Shown: one piece after another, positions 15,001 to 26,323 of the stretch
Position numbering within the stretch: position 1 is the first letter of the stretch
Layout of the letters: each line of letters opens with the position of its first letter
The notes under the pieces: generated by a model
Told to the model about the DNA's origin: nothing
Seen by the model: the letters and a program-made list of their open reading frames with translations, nothing else
The model's database searches: none
Program-made: the position numbers and the translations under genes
NCBI GenBank assembly: GCA_019054805.1
Contig: JAHQIY010000002.1
Location: forward strand, 1,116,001 to 1,180,000
Direction of reading: 5' to 3'
DNA length: 64,000 nt
Origin: Brachionus manjavacas
Lineage: Eukaryota; Rotifera; Eurotatoria; Ploima; Brachionidae

Positions 15001-16499
15001 ACAAAATTCCTTCACAATTTACTTCACAACCAGTTAAACTAAGTAGTTTACAGCAAGCTCTTGAGAACATTCCGCCTTTACAACTTGAAGCGCCAGAGGC
15101 ATGCCACCTTCTGCCTTCGATTGAAACAGTTTTAGGAGATGATGTTTTCATAATGACCCGACTGAGCAAGCTAATCGATTGTTTGCTTACTTCACCAACT
15201 ATGATAAAAGCCTATAATAGACCATTAACACCATTTGATAGTAAATTTAAAAATTATTCTTCAAATTCGGCTTTTCTACTTTATTATTATTTAGATAGCG
15301 TTGTACCGCAAATTAATTCAAACTCAACTAACCCAATTGTCTACCAATTCAACACATTCTCTACTTCTAGCTTTATGGCATCGCAAAATAAAAAATACAA
15401 TGATTTAAATGAATACTGCAACATGATCTTGACTGCCAAGTTACCCAAGACCTATTCAAAGGTTAGTTATTTTAGTTTATAAATTAATGAAAATTCATTC
15501 TAACTTTAAATTAAATAGTTTTAATTTTTGATAATTTAAATTTTACTTTTAAAAGGAGTTTATAAATGAAAAAGTTAAAAAAAACGCCGGATGGAGTACT
15601 TACAACTATTGGATAGTAAACGAAATGAACTTGATTAGCAATTTGATAAATACCATTAAAAGTCATGCACAAGTAACTTTTAGTTAGAAATTTTGAAAAA
15701 AATTTAATCAAAAATATATTAAGATTATAAAAAACGCCACTGAGAGTCGCAAACTTGGATGGGAGATCAGCTCTGAAGTTCTGGAAGTAGCAGACAGTTT
15801 ATATTATAACCAAATACCAAAATTGTGGTGTATTTTATCGGGAAGTGAATCTCATTTCAGCCATTATCCTTTGGGATCATTTCTTAATGATTTAACAGTA
15901 CGATTCCAGCATATTGATAAATGTCTTACAATAGGAAGGGAAAAAAATCCTGCTTTTAACTTAGGAGCATTTTATTATCCACAAAATTTGTTATCAATCT
16001 TCAAATTCGAAACTTTGAAGACAAAAAATCAAGCCGAAGATTTTGGTTGTGTTGAAAGCTTGGTTTTCCAAACTGAAATGACTTCCAGGGACAAAGAACA
16101 TGTAATTCTTCACAATATTTCTTTTTCTTCTAAAATTAATTCTATCTGTTTGTCTTTTTACTAAAGTTAAGAGACCCACCAAAAGAAGGAATGTTTGTGT
16201 ATGGTCTGTATCTATGGGGATGCCATTGGGAAAAGAGTACTTCAGAATTAGTCGATCAGCCGATTAAATTAAAGGAAGGAAATATGCCTCTTCCAGTTAT
16301 TCATTTGACATGCTGGTTGGAATCTGAAAAGCCCCTTCTTAATGATACAAGTAAATCTCAAGATCTGTACAAATGTCCTGTGTTTCCGAACAGAAATGAG
16401 AGAGATCAAAGTGTTTTAGATATTGATTTAATTCATGCTGGAATACCAGCTATTAAATGGTCTATGCGGGGAGTGTGTGCTACACTTAAGCCTTATTAA
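2..16499 (+). CDS. Divergent dynein heavy chain, C-terminal part (AAA2 to stop), 5' end outside window
   Basis: Motor subunit of a ciliary-type dynein. Exons: <2-34, 84-272, 321-407, 542-568, 704-1053, 1298-1482, 2115-2144, 2429-2628, 2682-2822, 2883-3128, 3177-3329, 3382-3495, 3552-3718, 3770-3956, 4006-4598, 5843-6636, 6695-7143, 7208-7240, 7693-7874, 10327-10531, 10588-11318, 12616-12822, 12876-13623, 13675-14064, 14129-14257, 14883-15240, 15295-15461, 15556-15672, 15724-16101, 16167-16499. All phases agree, giving about 2640 codons. Domains in order: end of AAA2 (WLCLDGQ, ASPSLLSK); AAA3 with intact Walker A GPRGCGKS (~1425-1450) and Walker B IFIDDID (~2562-2585); AAA4 with a lost P-loop (GNIGNHLTSL) but LFSNDE kept; coiled-coil stalk and microtubule-binding region (5843-7874); AAA5 and AAA6 (10327-14064, with GNWVLLLNCH and FRCWISLLQ); C-terminal domain ending GLYLWGCHW...CATLKPY. 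The sequence is far from the conserved axonemal chains. A DNHD1-type chain is one candidate, but I cannot assign the orthologue. Family certain, subtype unsure. Confidence 0.93.
542..568 (+). other. 27-nt microexon of the dynein gene
   Basis: A polypyrimidine-AG acceptor at 541 and a GTAAG donor at 569 bracket nine in-frame codons reading QNSSLNVAQ. It joins phase 0 exons on both sides (ending 407 and starting 704), so the frame is the same with or without it. It could be constitutive or alternatively spliced. It lies in the stretch after AAA2, where dyneins vary in length. Confidence 0.6.
1483..2114 (+). other. Dynein intron, 632 bp
   Basis: Phase 1 intron with GTAAAA donor and TTTTTACAG acceptor, separating the AAA3 Walker A exon from a 30-nt exon (2115-2144, reading PNNEYYSKE). 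Very A+T-rich; I see no coding or RNA feature in it. Confidence 0.7.
4599..5842 (+). other. Dynein intron, 1244 bp
   Basis: Phase 2 intron between the AAA4 exon and the stalk exon. Donor GTAATT at 4599, acceptor TTTTTACAG at 5842. It contains homopolymer-rich A+T sequence with two long open frames on opposite strands (about 4818-5081 and 5071-5337). Their low-complexity residues (Phe/Leu/Lys) mark them as chance openings. Nothing else recognisable. Confidence 0.7.
7241..7692 (+). other. Dynein intron, 452 bp
   Basis: Phase 0 intron in the stalk, between a 33-nt exon (TLRLKKLEESL) and the CC2 exon. It contains a short perfect hairpin, TAGACCTTCTAAGGTCTA, near 7392-7409. No coding content seen. 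Confidence 0.65.
7875..10326 (+). other. Long dynein intron, 2452 bp, in the stalk/AAA5 junction
   Basis: Phase 2 intron; splicing 7874 to 10327 restores the conserved join ATSIIES-LTNLEDQWKKW (dynein pattern R-A-x-x-L-I-x-x-L-x-x-E-x-x-R-W). It holds a possible 42-nt cassette exon at 7936-7977 and one short lysine-rich open stretch near 8960-9020 that has no frame continuity. The rest is A+T-rich without recognisable features. Confidence 0.75.
7936..7977 (+). other. Possible 42-nt cassette exon (unproven)
   Basis: A TTTTATAG acceptor at 7935 and a GTAATA donor at 7978 bracket 42 nt that keep phase 2 on both sides and read SPSNYELEMNPNMV without a stop. Including it would insert 14 residues into a normally tight stalk/AAA5 helix, so the skipped form is the canonical dynein. 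It could be an alternative exon or chance. Confidence 0.25.
11319..12615 (+). other. Dynein intron, 1297 bp, with richer island and repeat relic
   Basis: Phase 2 intron between AAA5 and AAA6 exons. The part 11740-12240 is less A+T-rich than its surroundings. Read on the minus strand it gives short peptide-like stretches (for example KKRKDPENRNPFVNYLKD) broken by stops, compatible with an old transposon relic but not assignable. At 12432-12474 it carries half of a palindromic repeat also found at 50476-50553. Confidence 0.6.
13624..13674 (+). other. 51-bp in-frame intron in the dynein AAA6 region
   Basis: GTAATT donor at 13624 and CACTTAAAG acceptor at 13674. The length is a multiple of three with no stop, so an ORF reader would translate it (VILQKFIFIFSFINHLK). 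Removing it brings KPMEE next to GNWVLLLNCH, which matches the dynein pattern before the conserved G-x-W-V-L-L-Q-N. Its size fits the other small introns. Confidence 0.75.
14258..14882 (+). other. Dynein intron, 625 bp
   Basis: Phase 0 intron between a short exon ending YTIAD and the exon starting LIYGSSASNEYDLQAIE (the dynein Y-G-G-R-V-T-D-x-x-D region). A+T-rich, no other feature seen. Confidence 0.65.
15241..15294 (+). other. 54-bp in-frame intron in the dynein C-terminal region
   Basis: GTAAAT donor at 15241 and TTATTTAG acceptor at 15294; 54 nt, no stop in the dynein frame. Spliced, codon phase 1 gives TPFDN-SVVPQ. The translated intron would be YSSNSAFLLYYYL, a hydrophobic stretch without dynein counterpart. 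An intron is more likely than coding sequence. Confidence 0.65.
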
Positions 16500-17451
16500 A
16501 GCTTAAGATTCAAATCTAACAAAATTGTAAAACTAAGTCTTTTTGTTACTAAATTTAATTTTTGAAATTTTATAAATAAAAATTGATTCTTATTCTTATT
16601 TTTGAAATTTTCAGATAATTCTTAAACTAACTTCCTTTAAGAGAAAGTAAATTTTAAAATAAAAAAGAAGAAAAAACAAAAGGGTTTAGAAAAAAAAAAT
16701 TTCTTGGAAAATTAATTTGGTCTTGTTCTAAGAAGTTAAAAAAAGTTAAGAAAAAATTTTTAATGACAAGGTATTTTTAATTTATTTGATTATTTAAAAA
16801 TAATATTACAATTGAAAATTAGGTGCCAAAAATAATTATCTTTAGTATTTAAATTTTTTAGTATTTTAAAATTTTTTTTTAATAAAAAGGACTCAAATTT
16901 TAAAAACAGTCATCAATAAAAATTACAAAAATAATGTGTTACAATTTAAGCAGCATTTTTTTGTTTAGTAGTATCCAAATAAAGTTTAACCTTCAATACT
17001 ACTACTTTGCTTAATTTCGCTTTGAAATCAGCATTGAGGGAAAAGTTGATTTCAAATCAAATTTAATATTCAGAAATATTTGTCTTGAAAAGTCTTTGAA
17101 TTTCCTAGACTAACGATTAGACTGCCACGATCTGAAAAGTTCTTGATAAAATAAATATAAAGCTTAATTATCTTATTTTTTTTTTGATGAAATCAAATAT
17201 TTAGTAAGAAGAAAAGATTTTTATTTTATATTAATTTACGTTAAAAAATACAAATTTTGATAAAATTTATTTATTTGGAAAGCATTTGAATATAAATCAA
17301 TTTTTATTTTAAGAAATCACATTTAATTTTTACCACGCCACTAAAAATAACACTATTTTTTTTAGAAAAGATTGAATTTTTTTTTAATTTATTGATAAAT
17401 AAACAATATAATATAAACAAAAATTTTTAAAAAATTTATAAATATTTAAAA
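16500..17451. other. Intergenic region between two convergent genes, with two poly(A) signals
   Basis: Separates the dynein stop from the stop of the minus-strand SUEL/CUB gene. An AATAAA at 16575-16580 (+) is about 75 nt after the dynein stop. A minus-strand AATAAA at 17388-17393 is about 60 nt past the other stop. No coding sequence seen between them. Confidence 0.6.
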
Positions 17452-19466
17452 TTAAATAGAAAAAGAAATGTTTGAAGGTATTTGATAATCATTATTAAAT
17501 TCGTTCTCATTGTTAACAATATTTTTCGCCTCGATTTCACTATTTACAAGTGTTTCTTCGACTTCAATAGTAGTTTTGAAAATTGTTTGAGTAGATTCCT
17601 CGGCTAAATTATCATCAATGGTTTCATCAAAACAAGATCTATACACACTTTTAACACCAGTTTTATTCAATGCTTGGTACGAGCAATCATCTATTTCCTT
17701 ATGATCAATGTCTTTATTTTTCGATGGCGGTAAAGTCTTTGGTGCTGAGGGAGTTGAAGTAATAGCAGATTCTAATCTTGGCAAAACCATATCCGACTCA
17801 GATGGTGTTTTTTTAGAATCATTGTTAGCGCACTCTAAATCAATAAATTCTTGACCGCCACTGGCCAAACCATTAGCCTGAATATAGCAATATTCATTTA
17901 CTTTTGACATTTGAGTATCTTTTGGACTTTCTTTAGCAATGCCTATTTCATCATAAGTCTCAATAGAGTAGGATTTACAGCCGGTATTAACAGTTTCATT
18001 AGAATTTTTTTTAATCAGTACAAGCTTTAAAGATTCATCAGATAGTCTTTTCAAATTGTTTTCCATGTTAGAACTGCTGTTTGCCAAAACAATACTTCTG
18101 TTTAATGCCAAATTGTTCGATTCCAAATATCCATTTACTAATGAAGTGTCATTAAATTGTGAATTATTCCCAATCAAATAGGGATCCAAATATTTGACTG
18201 AATTTGAAAAAAAAGTTTTTCTATTCATCAAAATTAAAAAAATAATAACTGATGTTAGAGCAATTATTAGAACTACAAGAGAAATGATAGTTTTGGTTGA
18301 CAGTTCATTGAAATAAGAAGGAATTTTATCAATTTTTGGTGTTTGGTTGATAGAGGCGTATTTTTCCGACTCAAATTTAGCACTATCAAATGTGAGGCTT
18401 GAGTTGGTGCTATTAATGATTTCTGTTAAACTTTCATTAATACTTAACTCATTTGAAAATTCAGTTCGATTGATATAAAGTAGAGTCTCGTTGGTATTTG
18501 GCACATTAGTTGATGTTGAGGTTGGTGCTTCTGTTTCGTATTTTTCTTCTGTAAATTCGATTACAGGATCAGGCTTTTTAATTGCTTCAAAATAGAGAAC
18601 AAAGCCTTTCTGATTGAAAAAAAGATCACTTCTGAACACAATTGTAGCGTCAGTAGTATCATTGTAGATTAAGCTAAAGCTTTTTTTGCCATATATTTTC
18701 TCCTTATTGTTTATTTGTAAGTAATCAGTCGGGCTAAAGTGGCGCTTGCTCAGACCTTCAGTCTCTATATCTATTAGGAAAATTTCAATTCGCTTGATTT
18801 GCTCATTCATTTGAAGAGTTAGCTGACAAAATTGTCCCGAATCGTAGGAACTCGGATAATTTGGTGTGTGAATAAAACCGATCAATGGGTGATCGATTAC
18901 TCCTCCCGGGCATACATTATATTTTGGTATGCTAATCTGGTTGATGTTATCTTGAATTTTTAAATTTAGAAATTTTTTTTTGCCAAGTTCTAGAAAGGTT
19001 GCATTACTTGGAATACATTGAAATGAGACAGATAGAATTTTGACCTGAAAGTCACAATTCGATCCGTCAAATCCATACTGGAATCTCTTCGCTTCTAATT
19101 TTATTAGACATTCTTGTTTTCCATTGCAATAGTTGGCAATCTGCTGAGTTGGATATGCAGAGCAAAGAATAAGAGATTTTTGCGATTTTGTAGAGTTTAG
19201 AGATTTTTCTTTTTCTTGATCACATTGGTTCAAGTAATCATTGGTATATTGAACCGTGGTAATTATCAAGCGTTTTGTCTTATCAACACAATATAGTCTT
19301 TGGTTTTGATCCTGAGTGCTTTCTCTTAAACAAACCGGTTCTGTTGTGATTTTTTCTTTGGGAAAGATTTTTAATTTTTTAGGTTATTTTATTTTTTTTA
19401 AGTACCTGAATTGAAAAGTTTCGGACAAACAATCATAATCAAAAAGGCTAAATTGGTAGTTAGCAT
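17452..19466 (-). CDS. Single-pass receptor: SUEL-like lectin + CUB-like domain + tyrosine-containing tail (paralogue A)
   Basis: Two exons, 19466-19406 and 19355-17452, with a 50-bp phase 1 intron; 1965 nt, 654 aa. The ATG at 19466 starts a signal peptide (MLTTNLAFLIMIVC), absent without exon 1. Residues ~40-143 look like a SUEL/galactose-binding lectin domain: RLYC, YCNGKQEC, CDFQVKILSVSFQC. Residues ~169-261 are CUB-like: CPGG, FIHTPNYPSSY, FVLYF. The stalk (~265-375) is Ser/Thr-rich with many N-x-S/T sequons. The membrane helix is ~376-398 (IISLVVLIIALTSVIIFLI). The ~256-residue cytoplasmic tail has tyrosines in short motifs (TYDEIG, CYIQ, SYQAL, DYQIP) suited to phosphorylation. Orientation implies extracellular sugar or protein binding. 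Ligand and role are unknown. Same architecture as the gene at 33331-37195. SUEL and CUB calls rest on motif reading, not a search. Confidence 0.85.
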
Positions 19467-20550
19467 TGTGATTTTTTTGGTCGTTTTACTTTAGTAAATC
19501 TAAAATAGAACAAAAATGATTTATACAAAAAATTATTGAGAAAATTTGACCTTTTTTTTAAGTGTTTGGTCACAGAGCTCAAACAAAAAACAACCTCTAT
19601 TCTTGCTCACAGCTTTACACTGTTTTAATTAATAACCTGGAATTTTAAGAAGGAAATAAATAAAAATTTTGTTTTTATCGCTATTTTTTATTACTGCTTT
19701 TATTTTATTTTAAATGTGTAAAAAAGATGGTTATCGTTGTTTATCTGATCAAAGATGTAACAAATTTTATGCATTAAACCAGAGAAAAAGCAGATTATCT
19801 AACCCGATTTGAAAGTTGGCCTCATTCGAAGTGGGTAGCCTTTAATTGTTATTTATGACGCGTACTGTAAAGATACCAAATTTAATACATGATGACTTTA
19901 GAGATAAATATGGTATTCTTAAGTGATGTTTTAATCTAAAAAAAATATTTACTTAATTCGAACTTTAAGTGTGAAAATATCAAATGACTCAGATCTTTAA
20001 TGAACCAGAAACATGTTATTCAAAACTTTGATGATATAATACTTAAGAATAATTATAGGCTAGTCAATAATTTGTTTTTTACAAATATTTATTAAGCATG
20101 TGAATCTAATAACACTTTTTGCTTTAATTATTTTATTGAAAATCGCTTCATGCTGCTTTGATTGATTATGTAAATTTTTTTCACGGTGATTTACAACTCA
20201 TGAAGAATAAGAAAAAAGCCATTTTTTAAGTACCATTCATTATCATTCATTTTGCCTTTATTTAAATCTTTAAAAAATTCCAATAGCATCTTTTATTTTT
20301 TAAGTTTAATTTGTTTATCAGAAAAAAGCTGATTCTCGATTCCTAATTATTAAATTATTTCTTTAAATTTTTGCTATCTGAACCAAAAAATTCTCAATAA
20401 ATTTAATACGAACAAAATATATTGAATACTCGACTCCATTGTGTAATTGCTACCTTACTTTTTCTTCTATTTTTCCTGAAACTTTTAATATTTAATTTTT
20501 TTGAATTTTTTATTTTTTCAATTTTTTTTATTTTATTAAAATATTAGTTA

Positions 20551-20580
20551 AGGGAGGACCTCGGACAGTTTAGAATGGTA
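20551..20580 (-). repeat. LINE-type 3'-end motif (copy 1)
   Basis: Read on the minus strand this gives ACCATTCTAAACTGTCCGAG followed by GTCCTCCC. The same pattern CCATTCTG...CC-GAGGT...CCTC occurs at 21591-21621 (+), 38131-38166 (-) and 45451-45476 (-). At two of these sites decayed reverse-transcriptase coding lies just upstream, so I read the motif as the 3' end of a LINE family. This copy has diverged most. Confidence 0.5.
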
Positions 20581-21169
20581 ATTAATCTCCTTTCAGCCCC
20601 GTTTTTAGTAGTTTTGATTATAAAAAAAAGTTTACACAATTTTGAAACTGTTACTTTTTAACTTATTATTTATTTTACTCTCTTTAAATTTATTTATTTT
20701 ATTTTAATTCTATTTAACTTTATTTTTATTTTATATTTAATTACGTACAAGCTTTAGCTCGTAAATATAAGAAATCTAATAAATGTATAAATTAAAAACT
20801 TTACCAAAACAAATTACCAAATCCTTATATTAATATAAATTGTTACAAAATGGTAAGATATACTTTGAATGTTACTGAAATTATTTTAAGATTGGAAAAA
20901 GTTTGCAATAAACGTGAACTAAATGGCGATATTAAAAAAAATTCTCAAAAAAACTCTACTGAATAAAAATTTAAATTTTAATAACCTATATTATTTATGA
21001 AAAAATTAACAATCAGAATAGAATTTGATTATATGACATTTACCTTAAATTGATTATTTATTAGAATATTTAAAGAAATTATTAAAATTTCAAAATGATC
21101 AATTTTCATTATGATAAATGATTAAACTTTTTTTTGTTGTTGAAAATAAAATGATTTATATTCATTTTC

Positions 21170-21660
21170 ATAATATTTTAAGTAAGAATAACTCTCTAAT
21201 TCAATACTCCTAAGCAAAATCATATTTAAAAACTTTATCCGATCACAATTTGACTACCCGTTTATCCCACTATCTAGCTCGACTCAATAAATTATCGATG
21301 ATCTACAAAAAAATGCAAAACCGAATTTTGAGACACATTAAGTTTTTCCCACTGAAGACGAGAATTACAAACATCCGCAATAATTTAAAAATTGACATGG
21401 TTGCAAGTAAAACCAAATTACTTTTAGATAAATTCCTCTCTTTTATTAAATGAACTTTTTATCCGATAAAAAACCTTAATTATTTAAACAATATCTGTCA
21501 ATATTTTTTATCTTTATTTAATTTATTTTACTCAATTTTGTATTTTTTTATATTTATTTTTTGAATCGCTAGGCTGAAACGAAGGACTTAGTTCCATTCT
21601 GTACGGCCTGAGGTTTACCTCAAATTATTTATTTAATAATAATAAATAAAGTAAGAATAA
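21170..21660 (+). mobile_element. Decayed LINE fragment: RT C-terminus plus 3' hairpin and AAT-rich tail
   Basis: Plus-strand frames read FKNFIRSQFDYPFIPLSSS and then, after a frameshift, LARLNKLSMIYKKMQNRIL and a further basic stretch ending at the stop at 21451-21453. This resembles the region after the reverse transcriptase of non-LTR elements (I-R-S-x-x-x-Y-P-F-x-P; Q-N-x-x-L-R). About 140 bp later comes TTCCATTCTGTACGGCCTGA, then the hairpin GAGGTTTACCTC, then a tail of ATTT/AAT repeats, as expected for a LINE 3' end. Not functional. The exact clade is not determinable by eye. Confidence 0.6.
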
Positions 21661-24600
21661 ATTTTTTGGAACACAATAAGCAATTAAAGAAGAATGAAAA
21701 TTAAATTTTCTGATTTAAAAAATGATATTTTAAAATTTTGTTGCATTCGTTGTGATAAATTTTTCAATCAAGATAAAAAAAATATAACACTAACAAACAA
21801 TAAAAAATAAATAAAAATATTTTTTCCGGGTAAATTAAGTTGAGCCGTAGACCCTTAATCTTTTTCTGAAATTACTTAAAAAAGTTATTTAACTTAGGTA
21901 TTAGAGCATTTTTTAAACTATAAAATAACCAAATTAATATGCCGATTTTGAATTTATCACTTTAAGAATCAATAGCGAAAAACGAAAATGTTCATCTTTC
22001 TTAACTGAAAATTTATAAAATTAGATTAAATAAATAAAAAATTTTGAAATTTCAAAAAGTAGATAATTTCAAAAATACGAAAGTAAACGTTTAAAATATC
22101 AATTGAAATTCTTGAAAATCCAATGAATATTAAAACTGATATTCAAACTTTTGTCTATAAAACAAATATTTATCTTTGTATGCGAATAAAAAAATCAGTA
22201 TCATTTGAAATTAATCTATTTTAAAAATATTGTTTAGACCGTTAGATTAACATGTTGATAAACAAATTAATTGTATTTCTCATCAACCAAAAACCTTAAC
22301 AATTAAAAGAATGACCGATTTAAATTTCTAAGGTTTCTAAAATCAACTAATATTTATCAGCCATGTCAATAATTTTTATTTTTAAAGCCCTAAGGTAATT
22401 CATTTTTAACATTAACCTTTAATTTAAAAAAAAATAATACCTGGCATGGAATTTATTACAAATTTTAATTCTATAGTTTAAGGCAATTTTTCGATTAATC
22501 ACCTATTTTGCTTTCAATAGAAAATGCTTCTTCTATCAGTTAAACTTTGAGTAACTTTTATTGGGATGAAGGGTTTTGTTCCATTTCAAACTAAGCTGGT
22601 TTAACAATTTTATATCAAATTAGAATAAATTTAGTCTCAACTGAATAATTATAAATGTTCTTATAAAAAAAAGCTGATTCTTTCTCAGCTTTAAGTCAGT
22701 ATTGATCATTTTGAAAAAAAATTAAGTTCTAAAATTCAGAGATGACCTACTGACAATTTTGTGTGTATATTCTAATCATAATATCATGATATCCTGCTGA
22801 ACTTTAACATTTTTCAACGCTTCATAAAATTCATTTTATTTCAATAAATAAAAAAATCCAAAATACTAGCTTTGATTTTATAGCCTTGAACAGAAAATAT
22901 TTACAAACTTTGTTACTAACAAAAGTATCAAGGTTTTTACTATAAAAATACAAACGGAAAATGTTTACTTTATTTGAAAGTTGTTTATCACTCTTCACAA
23001 AATTAATCAATGTTTGCTAAATTAAAAAAAAATGATTCTGGAGTTTAGCTTTAAATGAATCTACTAAGGATTTATCGTTTTTGTATTTTATGAATCCAAG
23101 TTTAGAATTTTGTTTAAATTTGTAAATCTATTTAAATGTCCGAAAAAGTAATAACTGATAATTAAATCAAAGATAACAATTGACAGAAATTATCTAATTT
23201 ATCATTTTTTTTTAGAATTTTTCACTTATGACTAAACTCATAGTATCTGTGAATTAACCTTATGAGTTAAAGTCTGTTTTTGTTTGCTGATAAAAATTTT
23301 AGAACGCATTATTTTAGAATAATAACTAAATTTAAAAAAAAATTTTCTTATTTAGTCTATTTTAGATGACCCAAAATTTTCAAGTAGATTAATAAGTTTT
23401 TAGGATTATTGTTAAATAATAGTTGGACTTTCGTTCAAGAAAAGTCTTATTGTTTTAAATAATTTTATCAAGATGACTCATTGGGAGGTTTTTTTATTGA
23501 ACTTTGAATCAAGTACAACGGCTAGTTATTATTTGAGTTAAATATTATTTTTAAATCAACTTAAGTAAACATCAAATATAAAAATATTTGATGCAAGGCA
23601 TTTTATAAGGACATGTTTTGTTTATCAATATTCAATTAAGAAATTTTAACAATAATTTATTCTAAAAATCATTTTAATTTCAAGTATAGGTCCGTGATAT
23701 TTTAAAGTGGGAAATCATAAAATTAAAAAATTTAAATTTTTAATTAGTACGAGTATTATTTTAATCTAGAGAGAAATGTTTATCTATCTTAATAATATCT
23801 CTTTAGAAAAGGAAAATAAATAGAATCTTTTTATTAAAAAAAATGGGATTGTCCTATTATTAGCAAGATTTGAATACAAGTGAAAATGATAAAATTAAAC
23901 ACTATCTATTATTAGGCCATATTTGGATTTTTCTTTTGGCTTTGATTTTTAATAAAATTTTAAAAGAAATTAACTTTGATATAAATATTGGATTATTTTT
24001 GAACCTAATTTATTGAAAATTTTTTAATAGGTGTGGGTGATCATCATTAGTAAAATCTCCCGGTCTAAAATACATAAATTTTTAATAGCAGATCAATAAA
24101 TCAAGATGTAAAATTTGCATGGACATTTCTATTATTTAAGATATTAATTTTTATTTCAAGTTAAAGGATTAATTCGATGCAAAGATCTTGTTTAAAATAA
24201 TATTTTAACTTTTTTAATTTTTTATTGTCACTCTAATTAAAAATATTTAAAAAAAATTAATTTTTGAATTCTGATAAAAAAAGCACCATAAGAAAAGATA
24301 AAGTACTTCTAAAATTGCCATTTAGTTGCAGCTTATTGTTAATTTAATCTTTTTAATAAGTCTAAAATGTCAAAAAAATATTTTCTTAGTTTTCTGCTTT
24401 TTTTCAAATTGTAAATTTTACAAAATTTTGAAATAAAACTTTTAAATTATCTTTTTTGTTGAATAGTCCAAAATCGGTCGGATGTTGAGTAATTAATCTA
24501 AAATTTAAAATTTAAAAATATATTTGATCAAATTTTTTATTTAATTCTAATTATAAAGACTAAATTCAAAAAAAAATTGAGACCGATTAACAACAAGTTT

Positions 24601-25030
24601 TACTTAATTTTTCCATTTGTTTAAGCAAACTTGGGTCAAGAATTTTTTCCTTAAGTAAAAAAAAATTAAAAAAAAGATAAAACGTCATTTGTCTAGCTAA
24701 AAATGATAGTATTACATTTAGTGTTAAGAGATACTTTATTTAATATCTTAGAAAATTATTAAATTTCAACATGTTACAAATGATAATTTCTCACCAATAG
24801 TAAAATCTTCCATTTTTTACATTTAATTGTTTAAAATTTTTAAATAGTTAAAAAATACAAAACATACGTCTAGATAAAACAAAATAATGCTAATTTAAAC
24901 AACTCTAAATTAAAAGCCTAACAATCTAGTTTATAATTTCCATAGAAAAAATAATTTTTTTAAAAAAATAAAAATTGAAAAAAATAATTCAGACACATAT
25001 TTACAAACAAAATTTAAAAAAAATATTTTT

Positions 25031-25361
25031 TTATCGTTTGATTGGAATTTGTGATAGCGCCACACAGTCCGCATAGAGCTTGACAGCTCGAATCAATTTT
25101 TCATAGTCTTCCTTCTTCTCAGCACGCATAAATCGAATCAATTGATTTATGTCCCATCCTTAGATAAAATTATATCAACTAAACACTATAACAATCAATA
25201 AAAAAGTTACCTATAGCGTTGGCAAGCTCTTTATACTTGTAGACAGGTGACTCGCCGCATTCCGGATGAAAACTTAAACTATTCACTTTGGCTTTTGAAA
25301 TTACTGCTATCAAGACCATGATAAAAAAAACGCATATTTTATTCTTGGAATTTAATACCAT
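25031..25361 (-). CDS. Small secreted protein, 92 aa, two exons, unknown function
   Basis: Exons 25361-25211 and 25158-25031, joined in phase 1 across a 52-bp intron (minus-strand donor GTAACT, acceptor ATCTAAG); 279 nt including TAA. The N-terminus, through the hydrophobic run CVFFIMVLIAVI, is a clear signal peptide. The mature part is short and charged and has exactly two cysteines (in PECGES and ADCVAL), which could form one disulphide. It ends IPIKR. The second exon encodes a probable amphipathic helix (NQLIRFMRAEKKEDYEKLIRAVKLY). I do not recognise the family. A secreted peptide or small helical effector/hormone-like protein fits, but that is inference. It sits alone between the two receptor genes. 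Confidence 0.72.
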
Positions 25362-26323
25362 TTTATTTTTTATTTAATAAAATTTTTATCTAAATTGAAA
25401 TCTAAAATTTGCTCTGTTAAAATACTTAATCAAACTGAGCTAAATCGATTACTTTCCATGTTCGGTTATTATAACTGCTTTATATAACTGTTTTGCCTGA
25501 TTATTCCTGGGATGATAAGAAATAATTTTTCAGGTGACTAAAAGCCTGAATGTATTTGATGATTAGCTAAAGATGTTATGTAATTTTAAAGGAAAACAAT
25601 AAAGATAGACGTTTTAAAGAAATTTTTTAATTATATTTCCCCCCGAAAAGTCTAATTAGCTTCATTTTGTTAAAGTTAACCTAATGCTGTTCTATCAGAC
25701 TTAATGTAATCACATAACATGCTGAATTTCCATAATACAATCACTGACAATTGTAAAAAGAATGAATGAAAATCTAGTAATTCATGTCGGTTCATTGCGA
25801 AATTCCTATTTTGAATCAAAATTAAGCCTTGATATAGAATTTTTTTTTCCAAAATGAAAATGCTTGTTCGAATTTGTCAAACCTTAATAAAATTATTCAA
25901 AAATTTATTAATTAATTGGTCGACTTGATTTTTAAAATGCTTTTCATTATTATTCAATTCGATTCTATTAATAGTCTGATTATTTTTAAAAAAAAGTAAT
26001 GTTTTACTTTGACTAATTATAGAAAAAAACTTATTTCGCAGATTTTAAAAATGCTTTTTTTTTCAAACACTAAGATTTTGTTTTTGCGTGTCTAAGCATT
26101 TTAAAAATTGAATAAAATTTACACTCAAACATTTTTTAGTATTATTATTTCTTGTTGCTGATAAAGTTCTTTTATACTTCTGGCAGGGCTTTTTCGTCTA
26201 GTATTTAAATGTGCTTTAGTCGTCGCTTTTAAGGTGGAAAAAATTTAATATTCACAAATAATTGAATATTTGATTTGAATTTAATGAAGTATTTTGTAAT
26301 ATCTTTGATGCTGTTTTTGTTTG

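Larger units (their letters stand above)
19467..25030. other. Gene-poor intergenic region with LINE debris
   Basis: Upstream of the minus-strand receptor gene. It is mostly very A+T-rich. The recognisable content is the LINE relic and 3' ends at 20551-20580 and 21170-21660, listed separately. The stretch 19700-19870 is less A+T-rich and contains GATA-like words (TTATCT, TATCTG), but I cannot call a promoter. No other gene found on either strand. Confidence 0.5.
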
